From Dryococelus australis (taxonomy: Eukaryota; Arthropoda; Insecta; Phasmatodea; Phasmatidae), in assembly GCA_029891345.1 (NCBI GenBank), contig CM057002.1:61060777-61124776 (forward strand): DNA of 64,000 nt, given 5' to 3'. How positions within the stretch are numbered: the stretch's first letter is position 1; every line of letters begins with the position of its first letter. A model generated the notes under the pieces. The model did no database searches, was not told where the DNA came from, and saw nothing but the letters and a program-made list of their open reading frames with translations. Of the stretch, positions 33,262 through 44,775 are shown in pieces. The translations under genes and the position numbers were made by a program.

Positions 33262-33596
33262 TTATTTATAGCTTTGTCATATTAAGTGTATCTTGGAGAA
33301 AAAAAACCCGAAAATGGTCAAATGTCGCACTTTTAAAGCTTGTGTATACAGTATTCTTAAGCGGCAAGAGAAATGTGCGAAGATACGATAGTTTAATCTG
33401 TGTGCTTTCGTCGCGAGTAATAAAACCCCGCCGTTACAGATCAAATTTGCACAGTACAGCGTCACGACGTAAACACTACACCCCTTGCGAGTAGGAGCAA
33501 TGAGGCACTAGCCGTGAGTGTTAGTGTCGCCCGTATCGCTCCCTCGCGTCTTGACCTTGGACGCGGGGGTCCCACGGGGGTGCATCCCACTCTTAT
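33080..33596 (+). mobile_element. Element H, complete, with internal (TA)n
   Basis: Ends TTAAGAGTGGGATGGACCCC and GGGGTGCATCCCACTCTTA are mirrored. The interior ctcggtaaataaatgttctg, gtaataaaaccccgccgtta, ggcactagccgtgagtgtta and gcccgtatcgctccctcgcg recurs at 49948 and 55418. (TA)n occupies about 33214-33256. No coding frame. TSD and superfamily not resolved. Confidence 0.85.
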
Positions 33597-33663
33597 GATA
33601 ACATCCCTTTATTTCGGTCAGTAGTTTATAAAGACCTTGACGCTTCGCGATTTGCTTTGACGA

Positions 33664-33712
33664 AGGGGGCCGCGGTAGTTTAGTGGTCAGACTATCCCGC
33701 CTCCCACCACTC
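33664..33712 (+). mobile_element. SINE-1 head fragment
   Basis: gggggccgcggtagtttagt, ggtcagactatcccgcctcc. The sequence breaks off before the B box. Confidence 0.7.
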
Positions 33713-34295
33713 TATAGACGTATGGTTGAATTATTCTAGCTTTCCCTCAAATAAATTGTACCCTTTAACCGCTGTCACCTACTCCCTGCTCTGAATAATC
33801 TTTTTTTTTTTTTTTTTTTTTTGTTATCGGGTCTAAGTTGTATTAGATTCAGTCGCATTTTTACCAAGTTTTTGTCACTGACTCAAAAAACTCTAAGACG
33901 TGTCAAAAAAAAGTTGTCACTCATAAATAACGAGGAACTTCAAGTGCTTGAAATCTATTATCTCACAACAAAAAAAAAATCAATACATTTCTGTGGTCAG
34001 AAGTTTTATTTAACTTTACGTCCAGGTTTTGAAACAGAAGTTTTTAAAGTACAAGTGTGCTTATTCTCATTCTAACCTTACACACAGTGACGAATTAGAA
34101 ATGTTTCAACAGCTGAACTGCAGTGGTGGTAGTCGATTATAAAATAGGCGTGTGCAGGAATAAGGTTACGAACTCCGTTATGTTAAAAAAAAAAAAAAAA
34201 TAAAGAATATGGAAAATTATATCCCAGTTACATTAGGTTGAAAGTTGATTTAATTTTAAACGAAAGTAGCATTTTTGCGTAATACCGATTAGGAA
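33713..34295. other. No gene; poly-T and poly-A tracts
   Basis: T run at about 33801-33822, A run at about 34185-34200. The 84-codon frame 33821-34075 shows no domain. Confidence 0.45.
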
Positions 34296-34764
34296 TTAAC
34301 ACATTGAGGTCTGCATACATTTACTGGCCCTTAAGACAAATTAGAAGTGAGTCGCCTATATCCACTGCTGCAAAGAACACTGGGTCTGTTGGTGCCTGTG
34401 TAAGAACACACCATCGTCCTATTGGTCCATATCACACCTGACACTACCCTGTACTTTAGTACTTTACAGCGTCCATTATTGGCCTGTCATCAATCAATAG
34501 AAAACCGAGCTGATATTGATTAAATCAAATGTGCTTTATTGTACAAAAGAATTTACAATCAATATGTCCCTTGAATGGTCATACAATAAACAATTCTATC
34601 GTTAGCAATATCATTGTTACTGCGCTGTCGTGAGCTTGTGAGGTCATTTTAAACACTAGCCGAACAAAGACTGCACATCCATGCGAGTTTAGCTCTGAAC
34701 CACAAATAAATTTTCTAATTAGCTTTGCCCGAGCTACACTCGAGTATAGTCTACAAAGTGTTCA
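34296..34764 (+). mobile_element. MITE-F (TTAA-flanked)
   Basis: TTAA 34296-34299 then CACATTGAGGTCTGC; the right end CTACAAAGTG then a mutated TTCA. Internal tattggtccatatcac and tttattgtacaaaagaattt. Confidence 0.88.
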
Positions 34765-35275
34765 ATGTAACCACAGCACTAAAATTTTACTACAAATATT
34801 TGAAATTGTCATAATGCGTCTGTAAAAATCTTTTTTGTTTAAATAATATTTATTTGATTCGTCAGACGAACCCGAAGAAGAGAATTTTCGAAATGAGAAA
34901 CTTTTTAACGCTTAGAGATTTCTTTAAATAGCTGCTACTGCCCTAAGTTTAATCTGGCAGTAATTTAAAACTAACCATAATAAAGCCAGCAAGTACATTA
35001 CGCGTCAAAAAATGTCTTACTTGCAACACATGAAACAGTAAATCATTCTTTCGGGACAGACCCCATTGCTTCCAGAACGTGAGATGCTACATCATAAATA
35101 AACACAAACGTACTCCGGTCAGTTCATTAGCGTACTATCTGCCCAAATCATTGAATTACTTATTTCAAGCTAAAGAAAGAGAGAAAGTGAAACAAAATTT
35201 ATTTTAAAATGAGGTTATTCAGTATACAGTAACCTGTCAACAAGAAAATGACTGACACACTCAACCTAATAACTA
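34765..35275. other. No recognised feature
   Basis: AT-rich; nothing shared with other regions. Confidence 0.5.
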
Positions 35276-35800
35276 TATACAATAAAATTTCGTGACTTAG
35301 ATGATCTGTAGGATAGACTCTTCTTTAATACGTATTTTTTAGTCTTGGCTATTTGTTCATTGTTTGTTCCACTGAGAAGCCATTTTCACCTGAGACCAGG
35401 TAGCATGGAAAGAGTGAAGAGATTTGAACGGCCCTTTACATTAAGGTGAGTATGGAGAAGCACCGGAATGAAAGGGTGGCGGAAACGGGAGATCCCCGAG
35501 AAAACCCGCTGACAAACGGCAACGTCCGACACGATTCCCACATGCGAAAATTCTGAATGACCCGGCCGGGGATTGAGCCCGGATCGCCTTGGTGGGAGGC
35601 GAGCAGGCTAAAACCTCTCAGCCACCGTGGCCCAGGTAGTACGGAACTCTGGTTTTGTTTCGTTACAAGTCTGTTACTAACTCAGTGTTCATTTTGTCGG
35701 TCGTGTCTAAACTGCTGTGGCCCAAGTGTTAACATCGGAGATAGATTCTGTGTGTGAAGGCTAGCTTGTCCTAAAATTAATTCTCGAAAACGTTTATCGT
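35276..35800 (+). mobile_element. MITE-A split by a SINE
   Basis: 35276-35409 (aaaatttcgtgacttagatg, ctatttgttcattgtttgtt) and 35632-35800 (gttacaagtctgttactaac, tcctaaaattaattctcgaa) are the two halves of a diverged A copy. Its termini are decayed, which suggests an old insertion. Confidence 0.8.
35410..35631 (-). mobile_element. SINE-1 nested in MITE-A, with target duplication
   Basis: Flanked by ccaggtagcatgga (35396-35409) and ccaggtagtacgga (35632-35645), a 14-bp duplication with two differences. Full order: tail agagtgaagagatttgaacg, gagatccccgagaaaacccg, head gattgagcccggatcgcctt, gcgagcaggctaaaacctct, ccaccgtggc. Confidence 0.95.
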
Positions 35801-36464
35801 CAACTAATATCTGATGAAACTTTCTGCAGAAACAATATTGAATTGTACGACCACTGTAAATTAGTAAATGTGTAGTAAAGAAATGACTTCAAGGCGTTAC
35901 AGCTCATTAAGATAATCCGAATATCATTGTTAGGGGTAGTGAAATTCCACCGAAATATTTGAAGACAAGTTATATTTCAAAACACTGTAAGGTTATTTAC
36001 CTATCTTGATAGGCTGAATTACTTTTTGACACACGTGTTAACTGTCTGCACACGAATCACGTAGCATCCGTGTCAATGTTGCCGAATTCTTAGTGGCCCG
36101 GTCAAATATGACGTCTTCTTAAGCAGACATTAACCAATAGCAATAGACGAACTGCTGTTGGGTGCTTATAGTATTGCAGCTCTAATCATTGTAACCACAT
36201 GTCAGGTCCGAAGCTTGATGAGCCCAACGTGGCTATACACTGTTTAAAAAAAATTGTCCGTAAAAATTACGTAAAGTACCGGTTACGAATTATCCAGACA
36301 CCTTAACATTACGGACATTTCGTTTTTTTTCCCCCAGTAATATTCTCTTCGCAAATTTCGCATAAATCTCCGGGAATTCATGGAACGTGTCAATGAAATT
36401 GCAAGTTTTTTTTTTTAAATCTGCTCTTTATAAAAAAAAGACTAACAAATAAGTTGTACTTTCG
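35801..36464. other. No gene; one CCAAT-bearing block
   Basis: 36085-36240 contains ttaaccaatagcaatagacg in a GC-moderate stretch resembling the CCAAT repeats, but I find no second copy. Confidence 0.4.
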
Positions 36465-36612
36465 TTATGTAGGTGTTTCACTGTGTATAAAAATTACTTT
36501 AAAAAGTTTAAACAATTTCGTCCGGTAGCGGAATTTGAACTTGGAAAAAAAAACTTACAGTTTAACACCTTATCCGCTCATCTATCACGCTTTTACAAGA
36601 AGTGTTGCAAAT
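36465..36612 (-). mobile_element. tRNA-headed repeat P, copy 1
   Basis: Reverse complement has tgagcggataaggtgttaaa (A-box-like) and aagttcaaattccgctaccg (B-box-like). The flanks gtgtttcactgtgtataaaa and acgcttttacaagaagtgtt match copy 2. Probably an old SINE or tRNA-derived element. Confidence 0.55.
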
Positions 36613-36944
36613 ACTCGATTTATGCATAATGATGTATGCACATGCATATCTCTTTCATTTTATAGTCGTATTGGAGTGTTTGAGAGTTTGTTTTTTTCAT
36701 TTCAGGTTTACAAAATTAATTAATTACTTTTCCTATAGTGTGATTTTAACATGGCTCTAAAAATTAAAACTCAATAACTCGAACCACTCGCATACTTCAT
36801 ATTTACACGATGTACTGTATTTCGTAAATATGAATTTTACACGAAAGTGACCAAAGCCCCACTCTTAGGTTCAAGTCGTGTTAGAACGCAATATATTTTG
36901 TTTCATTTGCGGTTTATTAAATGAGGTAACGACAATAAAGTTTT

Positions 36945-37085
36945 ATATACAGTATGTGTGTATTTCACTGTGTATACAGAAGATTATGTCCTGTAGCGGA
37001 ATTCGAAAAATAATCGAAGAATTGGGACTCCATGAGCTGTTCGCCAATCACCTACTAATATTTTACACGAAGTAGTATTGTGAAG
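36945..37085 (-). mobile_element. tRNA-headed repeat P, copy 2
   Basis: tgtatttcactgtgtataca, gtcctgtagcggaattcgaa and tattttacacgaagtagtat parallel copy 1, with a more decayed tRNA-like part. Confidence 0.5.
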
Positions 37086-37483
37086 ATAAGATTTTATACG
37101 CTTAAGGTATCATAGGCATTGTTCGTGTCTCAAAACAGAAGCCGTGAGAATTCGAAGAGCTTCTGTATTTTATATTTATGGAGCTCATTTCCGTTATTCG
37201 CCATTACGGAGTGCCTTTCCGTAAATTTACTCTACATCGCCATAAAAGTGTATATTAGCAGTCTGTCTGAAGATTAAACAGCTGTTATGCGACGCAGAGA
37301 TAGCGACACGCATTAAATGTTTTAAAAGACCCATCCGATTCACGTTTGCTGAATACCTGCCGCAAATACCGTGGAGATCGTTGCAATTGGCAAAGCCTGT
37401 TGGCTAGGAACCGGCAAAATTAGCATTATTTTGCGACTAGAAACTAAACTCCAAGACGTACACTCGTTTGACTTCGCCGTTGG
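37086..37483. other. No recognised feature
   Basis: No repeat match, no credible frame. Confidence 0.5.
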
Positions 37484-37566
37484 CCGATAACTAGAGACCT
37501 GAAGAATTCGCGAGTTCACTGACCTGTAGGCTAGACTCCGCAGTCTTGTGTACAATCATACAGATG

Positions 37567-37672
37567 TAGGTTGTTCCCGATTAAGTGAGCACTTTTTAAG
37601 ATCCTTTCAACAGGCATTTACCGCCAATATATACATCTTATTGCAGTTCCAGGCATTAAATTTTGAAGATGG

Positions 37673-37759
<87 letters not shown>

Positions 37760-37891
37760 TATATATACACACACTGTGTTTTTTGGTCATATTTCAATGT
37801 TTAATTTAAAAGCAGTAGGGAGATGGAAACTGGATGAAAGGAAAAATATATAAGGGCCTGAAAAAGTTCTCACTTTACCGTGAACAGCCTA
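37567..37891 (+). mobile_element. MITE-C short form nested in the hAT MITE
   Basis: TAGGTTGTTCCCGATTAAGT to CTCACTTTACCGTGAACAGCC, then TATA. The interior is expanded by an (AT)n tract. Confidence 0.88.
37675..37760. repeat. (AT)n microsatellite
   Basis: About 80 bp of AT followed by short AC/AT alternation, inside the nested C element. Confidence 0.95.
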
Positions 37892-38131
37892 TATAAATTT
37901 CTCATTGGTTGCTTGCTATCACAGCGGGAGGCGACGATTGGGCCTAAATTACTATTGACTCATGATTCAAAATGAGGTGTCAAACAGTCCATGGACCAAT
38001 TACAAAAGTAAAATGAACGTACGAGTTTTTCAATTGTAATTTGTCCCGAAATGAATCCGCCAATTTTTCAGGTTTCTACCGATAACTTGTAAGCACGACC
38101 CAAGGACGTTTCCAGCCATCACGTTTGAGCA

Positions 38132-38317
38132 CACCAAGGCGAACCGGGTTCAAACCCCGGCCGGGATATCGGATCTTCGCATGTGGGAATCGTGCAGGAC
38201 GATGCCACTGGTCAGCGGGTTTTCTCGGGGATATCCAGTTTCCCCCCGCCCTTTCATTCCGACGCTGCTACATAACCACTTCAATCACTCTCACCGGCTC
38301 TCAAGACCCCAAGTTGC
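38132..38317 (+). mobile_element. SINE-1, 5'-truncated, with 13-bp target duplication
   Basis: tcacgtttgagca occurs exactly at 38119-38131 and 38318-38330. The element starts in the tRNA-like head (aaggcgaaccgggttcaaac), then cgcatgtgggaatcgtgcag, gggttttctcggggatatcc, gccctttcattccgacgctg, and ends accggctctcaagacccc. A target duplication around a 5'-truncated copy fits LINE-driven insertion. Confidence 0.95.
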
Positions 38318-38330
38318 TCACGTTTGAGCA

Positions 38331-38865
38331 ACCGATCCCTAGCGAAGCGGTCACGTACGTAAATATCACCGTAAAGATTCCATTAGCCGATGGCATCACG
38401 AATTGCAGGTATAGGACAGTGAAGTCTAGATTGTTATAACCCGTATTTTGCACGTCTCTATAGTGATGACAAATGCGTTCAGCAGAACATTTATCACAGC
38501 AGCTTGCAACTAGCATCTGCTTCTATTAACGAAACTCTTTTTATCACTTGATTTACAAACGTAATTTGTTGTCAACGGAATAGTGACTAAGCAGTATGTT
38601 TTCAGGTGAGAATAATTCCCGACATGAATGTTATAATAAATGAGTAAGTTTAGGGAGAACATGTCTATAACCACGTCATTAAAGAGTATTCATTCATTGG
38701 CCAATGCATGCTGCATGAACCAAGCTAGACACACTGTCAGTAGGTGCCATGGACAGCAGCCATAAAGGAACCACGTCATATTTCGTGCGCGATAATATGT
38801 AGCAAATTGTAAAATATTTACGAAATCCGTTCAAATCGATACATTCCTTCTTTCGAGTAGAAATG
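38331..38865. other. No gene
   Basis: 38690-38780 holds a cattggccaatgcatgctgc palindrome-like CCAAT pair. No repeat match. Confidence 0.4.
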
Positions 38866-38869
38866 AATA

Positions 38870-39170
38870 CTTCAAAGTTCCCCCTACTAAAGGTTTCCTT
38901 TTCCCCTCGAAATCGATTAAATTTCCCTACAAATCTCCCTTTTCCCTACAAATTTACATTTTCCGCTCAAATTTCCCGTTTTTCCCAGAGCAGGAGACCG
39001 GGATTCGTGACTCCGAACCAGGAGAACAGGACTCGAGAGACAGAGATTTGTGACCTTTGACCCCAAAAATAAAAAAACCAGTAATAAATAATAATAATAA
39101 ATCCAAAAATATAGAAAAAAAATTTATATTATTTAAAAAAATTATTAGAAATTATTTCAAATAATTTAAC
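38870..39170. repeat. TTTCCC-rich tandem plus fragment similar to the 46.5-kb element
   Basis: 38880-38985 repeats a TTTCCCYACAAAT-like motif about every 20 bp. 39000-39085 (gattcgtgactccgaaccag, gtgacctttgaccccaaaaa, then taaaaaaacc) resembles the arms of the long-TIR element at 46483-47999. The link is tentative. Confidence 0.45.
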
Positions 39171-41150
39171 CGTTTGAGGAGTATTCACGTATATACACGG
39201 GACCACGTTTATATAGACATGTCTTGGCTCCTGTAGACAAAACACATACTTTTATAGTTTTACAGTTTCGCTGGACTTTAATCAGAATTTAAAAAATAAA
39301 TAACAAACAGTCAGAATTTCAGTTTATATGATAACAACTTTGCTTTTTAATAATTTCTCCAACGAAAACGATGAATTTGTAAAACGTGTTACATCTGTCG
39401 CGACATTTTGAATGGCACACAGACAAGGCGCGAATTCATTGGCCGACGGCCAGCCAATAATAAACGTTGTAGAATACAGTAAGCGTGGCCCGTGTAGCCA
39501 GGACCAAACGGAAGAGGGTAAACGGAAATTTAGATACCAACGCAATTGATATTGTTGTAGTGGTGAGTATAGGCAGTTCACGTCAACCTTGACTTCAGCA
39601 CTAGTAAACTACGTTCCGAACCATTCAGATTCGCCGGTCTTACTTCAAACGTACGTAGTCATTCACACTAGGTGGTCATAGGTTGCAGTGGAATAATTTG
39701 CGCACAGATTAGAACTCAGACGCCATCTCCGGTTTGACATCTTCGTCACGTGAGCGATTACAGCGAACACAGCGAAAGAAAAAATAATAGTTCTTGTAGG
39801 GTTTTTATGTGTGTCCCTAATTACAGCATTGCCTTCTTAATGGCCGCGGTTGCTTGCGTGGGAATAAACTGTCTAATTTCTTTAAATCGGCAAGAACCCC
39901 ATTGCTCTCATAATGAACATACAGTCCGCTAAAGCTACATTTAAAACTGAAATTTTTTAAACTAAAGTTTTTGCAGTTATCGCCGATCGATATGTCGTAT
40001 TTATGATTCACACGTTAGTTAACTCCAGCCAGTGTAATCTCGTGACAGGATTTCCTTATTTTCATTTTCTGTACTACCGAACCTAACATAACCTCACCTG
40101 GCACTTGGTCCCATTCGATATTATTCTTCAGAAATGGTGGATAGACACACCTGAAATTCCGCAAAAAGATTTCACGACCTGTTGTTTTTCTTAACACTTT
40201 AGCTGAGATCCAGTGTGTTTACTGACTGAACGATCTAGGTGTTGCGCGTATTCGGCGTATTCCCCGCGAATCGCAGACGTAGAGTATCGGAGTCACATGA
40301 TTCTGATTGACCCGTCAAGCAGGAAAATGTCTTTCCAGAAAGACTCGCGGCCAATAAGCAAAGCACGTTATTGAAATATAGCACGCGCGGTATTCTTTGC
40401 GCGAAATTCGGGTGTCACTAGTGGTGGACTATGTTCTGGTGGAAACTTGTTATTTGGAAGTAAATTCGAGAAAAAAAAAATTCGTGATAACGTTCCTGAC
40501 GTTTTCAATACTCTTTTGCTGAAGTAGCAGTTTTTCGTCAAAAACATTTATAGAGAGACCCTTATCGGCTATTTTTTTTCGGACATCTATTTAATAAGTA
40601 TAAAATATAACTTCTGAACTTACTGACAACGAGTTAAACAGTACCTAAAACTTCGCATTTTTATTTAATAATATGTCATAGGTACTAAATCTACGCTAAG
40701 TTATATCGTTAAAAAAATGCGTAGAAATAAATCAGGTACAGTGTTCCGCAAGAAATTCTTGACACGAAACAGTTTCGCGATAAATCATTGTGCCTTGGTA
40801 ATGGAGTGTCTTATGCAAAGTTCCATTGTACACGTTAAATATCCGTTAATGTACAGTACAGTCGCGTTGATGTTGTACATCCCGACAAGGATCTAAAATG
40901 CCCCTTCATCTTGCCTGGTTGCAGCGCAGGCGCTTTGAAATATTGCAACAAGGAAAGTGTTTTATTGGCTCAGTGTTCCGTGTGGCTGGGAGGCGGCTGG
41001 CACAGCTTTTTCAAGCCACAATTCTCGTTACGTTGGCACCTGAGCGGAGTACTTCAACAGTTTTACAGTGGGGAACCAGTTTCCTCGGGCGATATTGTCA
41101 TTCGTCATAGTTACTGACCGTGGCGCTTCTGTATTGTGACAGGTTGCATC

Positions 41151-41155
<5 letters not shown>
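39171..41155. other. No recognised gene
   Basis: Several CCAAT motifs (ttggccgacggccagccaat near 39440; gcggccaataagc near 40348) but no shared boundaries. Frames of 60-85 codons show no domain. Confidence 0.45.

Positions 41156-41199
<44 letters not shown>
41156..41199. repeat. (CT)n microsatellite
   Basis: Uninterrupted CT dinucleotide run. Confidence 0.97.
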
Positions 41200-41202
<3 letters not shown>

Positions 41203-41600
41203 CGATACTGCACGACCGTAAAGTTGTTTAGTTTTTACTCCCATTTTACCTCGCACTGCACTTTCATCGCACGTCACCAGTGGAAGTACACGCAGTATTT
41301 CTAAGCGAATACCGCTCCAGATGTTACAGCAGGAATGAAACACTAGAAAAAAAAAAAAAAGGAGACGTATGCTGGCGTGATTCATGACTTCACTGCACAT
41401 TTGCCACGTAATGAGTTCTCAAGGAAGTTTAAAACCAAGTTGAAGATTTACCACCAACGCTTTCTAGGTTAACCCTTCCAGGCCGACTTTAGTTTGCAGT
41501 TCCAGGTGTTGCAAAGAAGAAAAAACTTCTATACTTGCACTATACATAACACTTGTTTAGTTGCCACAGGCAATGAACAGCAGTTTTATGTTTGGGTATA

Positions 41601-42020
41601 AAAGCTGTTCACGATAAAGTGAGCACTTTTGAAATCAACCTTAAAAAATGTCACTGCCTCCTGCCTGCACATATGTTAACGTGCGCACTGAGTGACATAC
41701 GCCCGGTTAAGTTGGTAACGATGGATGAGTAAGTAATTCCGTATCTTAACGTCGAATAAAAAGTGATAGGTAACTATTTGTGATCATTTCAATTATTTAT
41801 TACGATATCTATTTTTTTGACGCCTCAGTGTGAAAAAATTAGCATATTAATAAAATGTTTACGTTTATAATAATTGCACAGTTCCACTCGACAGAAGCAT
41901 GAGTAAAGTACTGAGACCCGTACCAATGTTAATTTTACATAAGACGGTAGAACACACAACGTGCTTACAAGCAGATCTTAAGCAGGGCTTTCAAAAGTGC
42001 TCATTTTACTGAACAGCCTG
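41601..42020 (-). mobile_element. MITE-C long form
   Basis: AAAGCTGTTCACGATAAAGT start, cggttaagttggtaacgatg, cttaacgtcgaataaaaagt, gatcttaagcagggctttca, end TTTTACTGAACAGCCTG then TA. Confidence 0.88.
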
Positions 42021-42170
42021 TAGTAATGATAACCATTTATTTCTGGTCCAGTAACATGGTTTACTAATAAGTTGACAAACAGGGAAGATCATTGGGTGTC
42101 AAACATCGAAGTGTACATTACCAGCCAATAAGATAACCTCCCTGTGCGTTATGCACAAAAAAAAACGTAT

Positions 42171-42342
42171 AAAGTCCATTCACGGTCACTTCAAACTTTT
42201 CTGAAGCCCTACCAAAGTTCTAATTTCAGGATATTCCTCCGCCTCGTGCAAACAAAGCTTGACTTAGTCTAGACAATTACACCAAAGGGACAACACACAG
42301 TGTTCTGTTAAGTATACGTATTTTGTATGAGAACTATTTCTT
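42171..42342 (+). mobile_element. MITE-C-related left-end fragment
   Basis: aaagtccattcacggtcact, cttttctgaagccctaccaa, attcctccgcctcgtgc; collinear with 31690-31840. Confidence 0.5.
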
Positions 42343-42350
42343 ACTATAGG

Positions 42351-42623
42351 TAGGGATATGAAAATTTCGCGAGTTCAATGGCCTGTAGGCTAGACTCTTC
42401 AGTCCTCTGCATTCTGGAGCTTCAGCTGTGTGTTCATTGGCTGTTGCCCCACACCTGGCAGTTATGGGATTCGCAAGGCGTTTCCTTGCAAGTCTGCTAT
42501 TGGTTCAGATGTGTGCAGGGTGGGTCTAATAGACTGTGATCCAATTGCGAAGGTGATTTCACAGTATCAGTGTTTGACGTCTATCTTGTCCCGAAATGAA
42601 TTCGTGAAATTTTCCTATCCCTA
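42351..42623 (+). mobile_element. MITE-A with perfect 8-bp target duplication
   Basis: TAGGGATATGAAAATTTCGC to GAAATTTTCCTATCCCTA, flanked by actatagg at 42343-42350 and 42624-42631. The duplicated site spans the left boundary of the adjacent C element, so A inserted exactly at that edge. Confidence 0.95.
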
Positions 42624-42627
42624 ACTA

Positions 42628-42863
42628 TAGGCTATTGATGGTAAAGTGAGCTCTTTTGAAAGCCACCTCATTTGGAAAAATATTCAGTAAATAAATTTTA
42701 TTTTAGCTTTATATGTTGACATCTGAGTGCGGTGGAATATATAGACTGTGTTTATTGCTTACGTGGCAGTATTTATTTAAAAAGATAGTTAAAGGATAAG
42801 AAATGGCTGAAAGAAAAGAGTAACTAGGGCCTTAAAAGTGTTCAACTTAACGTGAACAGCATA
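42628..42863 (+). mobile_element. MITE-C short form
   Basis: TAGGCTATTGATGGTAAAGT start, ctgagtgcggtggaatatat, cttacgtggcagtatttatt, end AACGTGAACAGCATA. Most similar to 53170-53405. Confidence 0.88.
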
Positions 42864-42934
42864 TAGGCCCTACCAACACACCTATTTTCTCCCTGTTTTA
42901 TTCATATGAAATGCAATTTATAAATCTATACAAA

Positions 42935-43315
42935 ATATAGAAGAAAGTGACCCGAACGCGTATGTCTATGAATTCGGATAAGGCTTCTAAACTACCCGAT
43001 GGATTTTGATGCGGTTTTCACCATCATTTAGAGAATTTCTTGAGGAAAGTTTGCGTATATGATAAATTAATACTTAATGTAAGGCTAGTAGGGAAATGTC
43101 AACTTTTCAAATCAATTTGGAAAAGGCCGCTTCTCGGCCGCTTACATGGCTTACGCCTACTAAACCATAAGAACTACAGCAAATTAATGTACTGCAGAAT
43201 TGGAAATCTCGAAAAGGTCTACAAAACAGTCCGCGACAGTATATGTCTATCATTTAAGGATTACCCACACTAACCATTTCTAAATCGCACCTGAGCGAAG
43301 CCGGGAGGGTCGCTA
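42935..43315 (+). mobile_element. Helitron-like non-autonomous element
   Basis: ctacccgatggattttgatg cggttttcacc is a block I associate with insect Helitron-type repeats; the end cctgagcgaagccgggaggg then TCGCTAG matches the Helitron 3' style (CTAG). The 5' boundary is approximate. The 77-codon frame 43040-43273 is not recognisable. Confidence 0.45.
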
Positions 43316-44569
43316 GAAAAATATAACCAAAGTTTCATTTTAATGAAAAACAAATATATATCTATGTTAACGGACGTATAGAACGCTTGTGATACACGGC
43401 ATATTTATAAAAAACCAAGCACTTTACACACGGGTTGATATTTCAAAGGTCTGATTCGAAACGTGTAAGGAAGCCGCGATTAGAGTATACTGGATATGAA
43501 AAGGTTAAGGGAAAAAATACGTTCAACTACATTAACCGTTTTCCTGATTTATTCACATCTTACTCTCAAGTATGTGATAATCTTCCTCTCCAACATGCAT
43601 TCATCTTCACAGCTCTGGCCACTTTGCTTAAGACATGTGACTAAAACTAAGTAATTGTCTTTCATCCTGCGAAAAAACTCAGAACGTCCGGAATGCAATA
43701 ATTTTTAAAGTCCGTAAAAATGAGGGATTATATTCATCGTTTCAACATTTGGTCAGTCTTAGCTTTGAAAAGTTAATTATGCACTCAAGGGTTTTCTGCT
43801 GTATGTTTATCAAATTCCGTTGTTCAAATTTTGTTTAAGGCAAAGCTATAGTCTAAAATGCCCAAAAACATGGATCTCTCACCAAATGTAGTTTGTGTAG
43901 AAGCCTTAGCTGAAAGTTCATTGCGTTTCTAGATACAGGATTATAAATTATGTTCTTAAAAGTAAAAGCAAATAAATCAACCTTTATTACTGAGAAATAA
44001 CAGCATTTCAGTAACAGACAAATTGGAATAATGTTAACTGTACATTAGAAAAATCTTAGTACTTCCTCAGCGGAAAAATTCAAAGATCTGATTATTATTT
44101 TTAGTGCCGTAGTTGAGGCAGAAAAACCTTTATGAATTCCGGTTGTAATAGGCACACTTAACCGATGCGTAATAACAATTCTTCACATTTTATAAAATAT
44201 ATATATATATTTATAATAGATTGGCCATCATATTAACATGTAATGGTGATAATTGGGTCACAGAAGGTGGAAAAAAAAAAGCACATAATTTTCAACACCT
44301 TTTCTCCAATCCTATTCAACACTATTCCGTGCTAAATTTTTATACTAAGACCTTTCATGTTCCGGCTGCTTCCGTGACAACCCTCCTAGCGAAAAATAAA
44401 AAATTATATTCAATACTATTGATGGGTCTTTGTCACACCAACCGTTCCCTTCAGTTCCCTTAGGATGCCGGATGTATAATTTATAGAGCAAAAAGTACGA
44501 ATGTGAAATGCATTCTCAAAAAGAATGCAAAAAAAGAAGGCAGAGTGTGAGACCAACAGTACAGATATC
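43316..44569. other. No recognised feature
   Basis: AT-rich; frames of 69-80 codons without domains. Confidence 0.5.
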
Positions 44570-44775
44570 AGATGGTTGTTCACACAGCGAACTTCAACCT
44601 CAAACGCCAGCGAAATGACGTCACTGGAAAGAAAAAAAGTTGGAACGCCGTTTGCCAATCAGTACTTGGCCAGCATGCAGCCCAGCCAATAGGGAACGGT
44701 ACGCAGCATTCAGTAGCCAATAAGACACTACAGGGCCGTCTCCAATCAGAAACGGCATACAAAAACATAGCATAA
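44570..44775 (+). repeat. Repeat D (CCAAT array)
   Basis: cgccagcgaaatgacgtcac, ttggaacgccgtttgccaat, agcccagccaatagggaacg, cagtagccaataagacac, ccgtctccaatcagaaacgg: four CCAAT boxes in about 110 bp, followed by tacaaaaacatagcataa. Confidence 0.8.

Larger units (their letters stand above)
37492..38078 (+). mobile_element. MITE-B/A hybrid-like hAT MITE interrupted by MITE-C
   Basis: TAGAGACCTGAAGAATTCGC at the left and CAGGTTTCTA at the right, with perfect 8-bp duplications CCGATAAC at 37484-37491 and 38079-38086. This places the B termini in hAT. The first 60 bases carry the A/B subterminal module; a C element splits the body. Confidence 0.92.

Noticed and set aside
39750-39932. 60-codon frame with a hydrophobic center
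   Set aside because: Short, no splice context, no recognised family; chance-length frame.
43040-43273. 77-codon frame as a Helitron or host protein fragment
   Set aside because: No Rep, helicase or other motif; it lies within a non-autonomous Helitron-like repeat.
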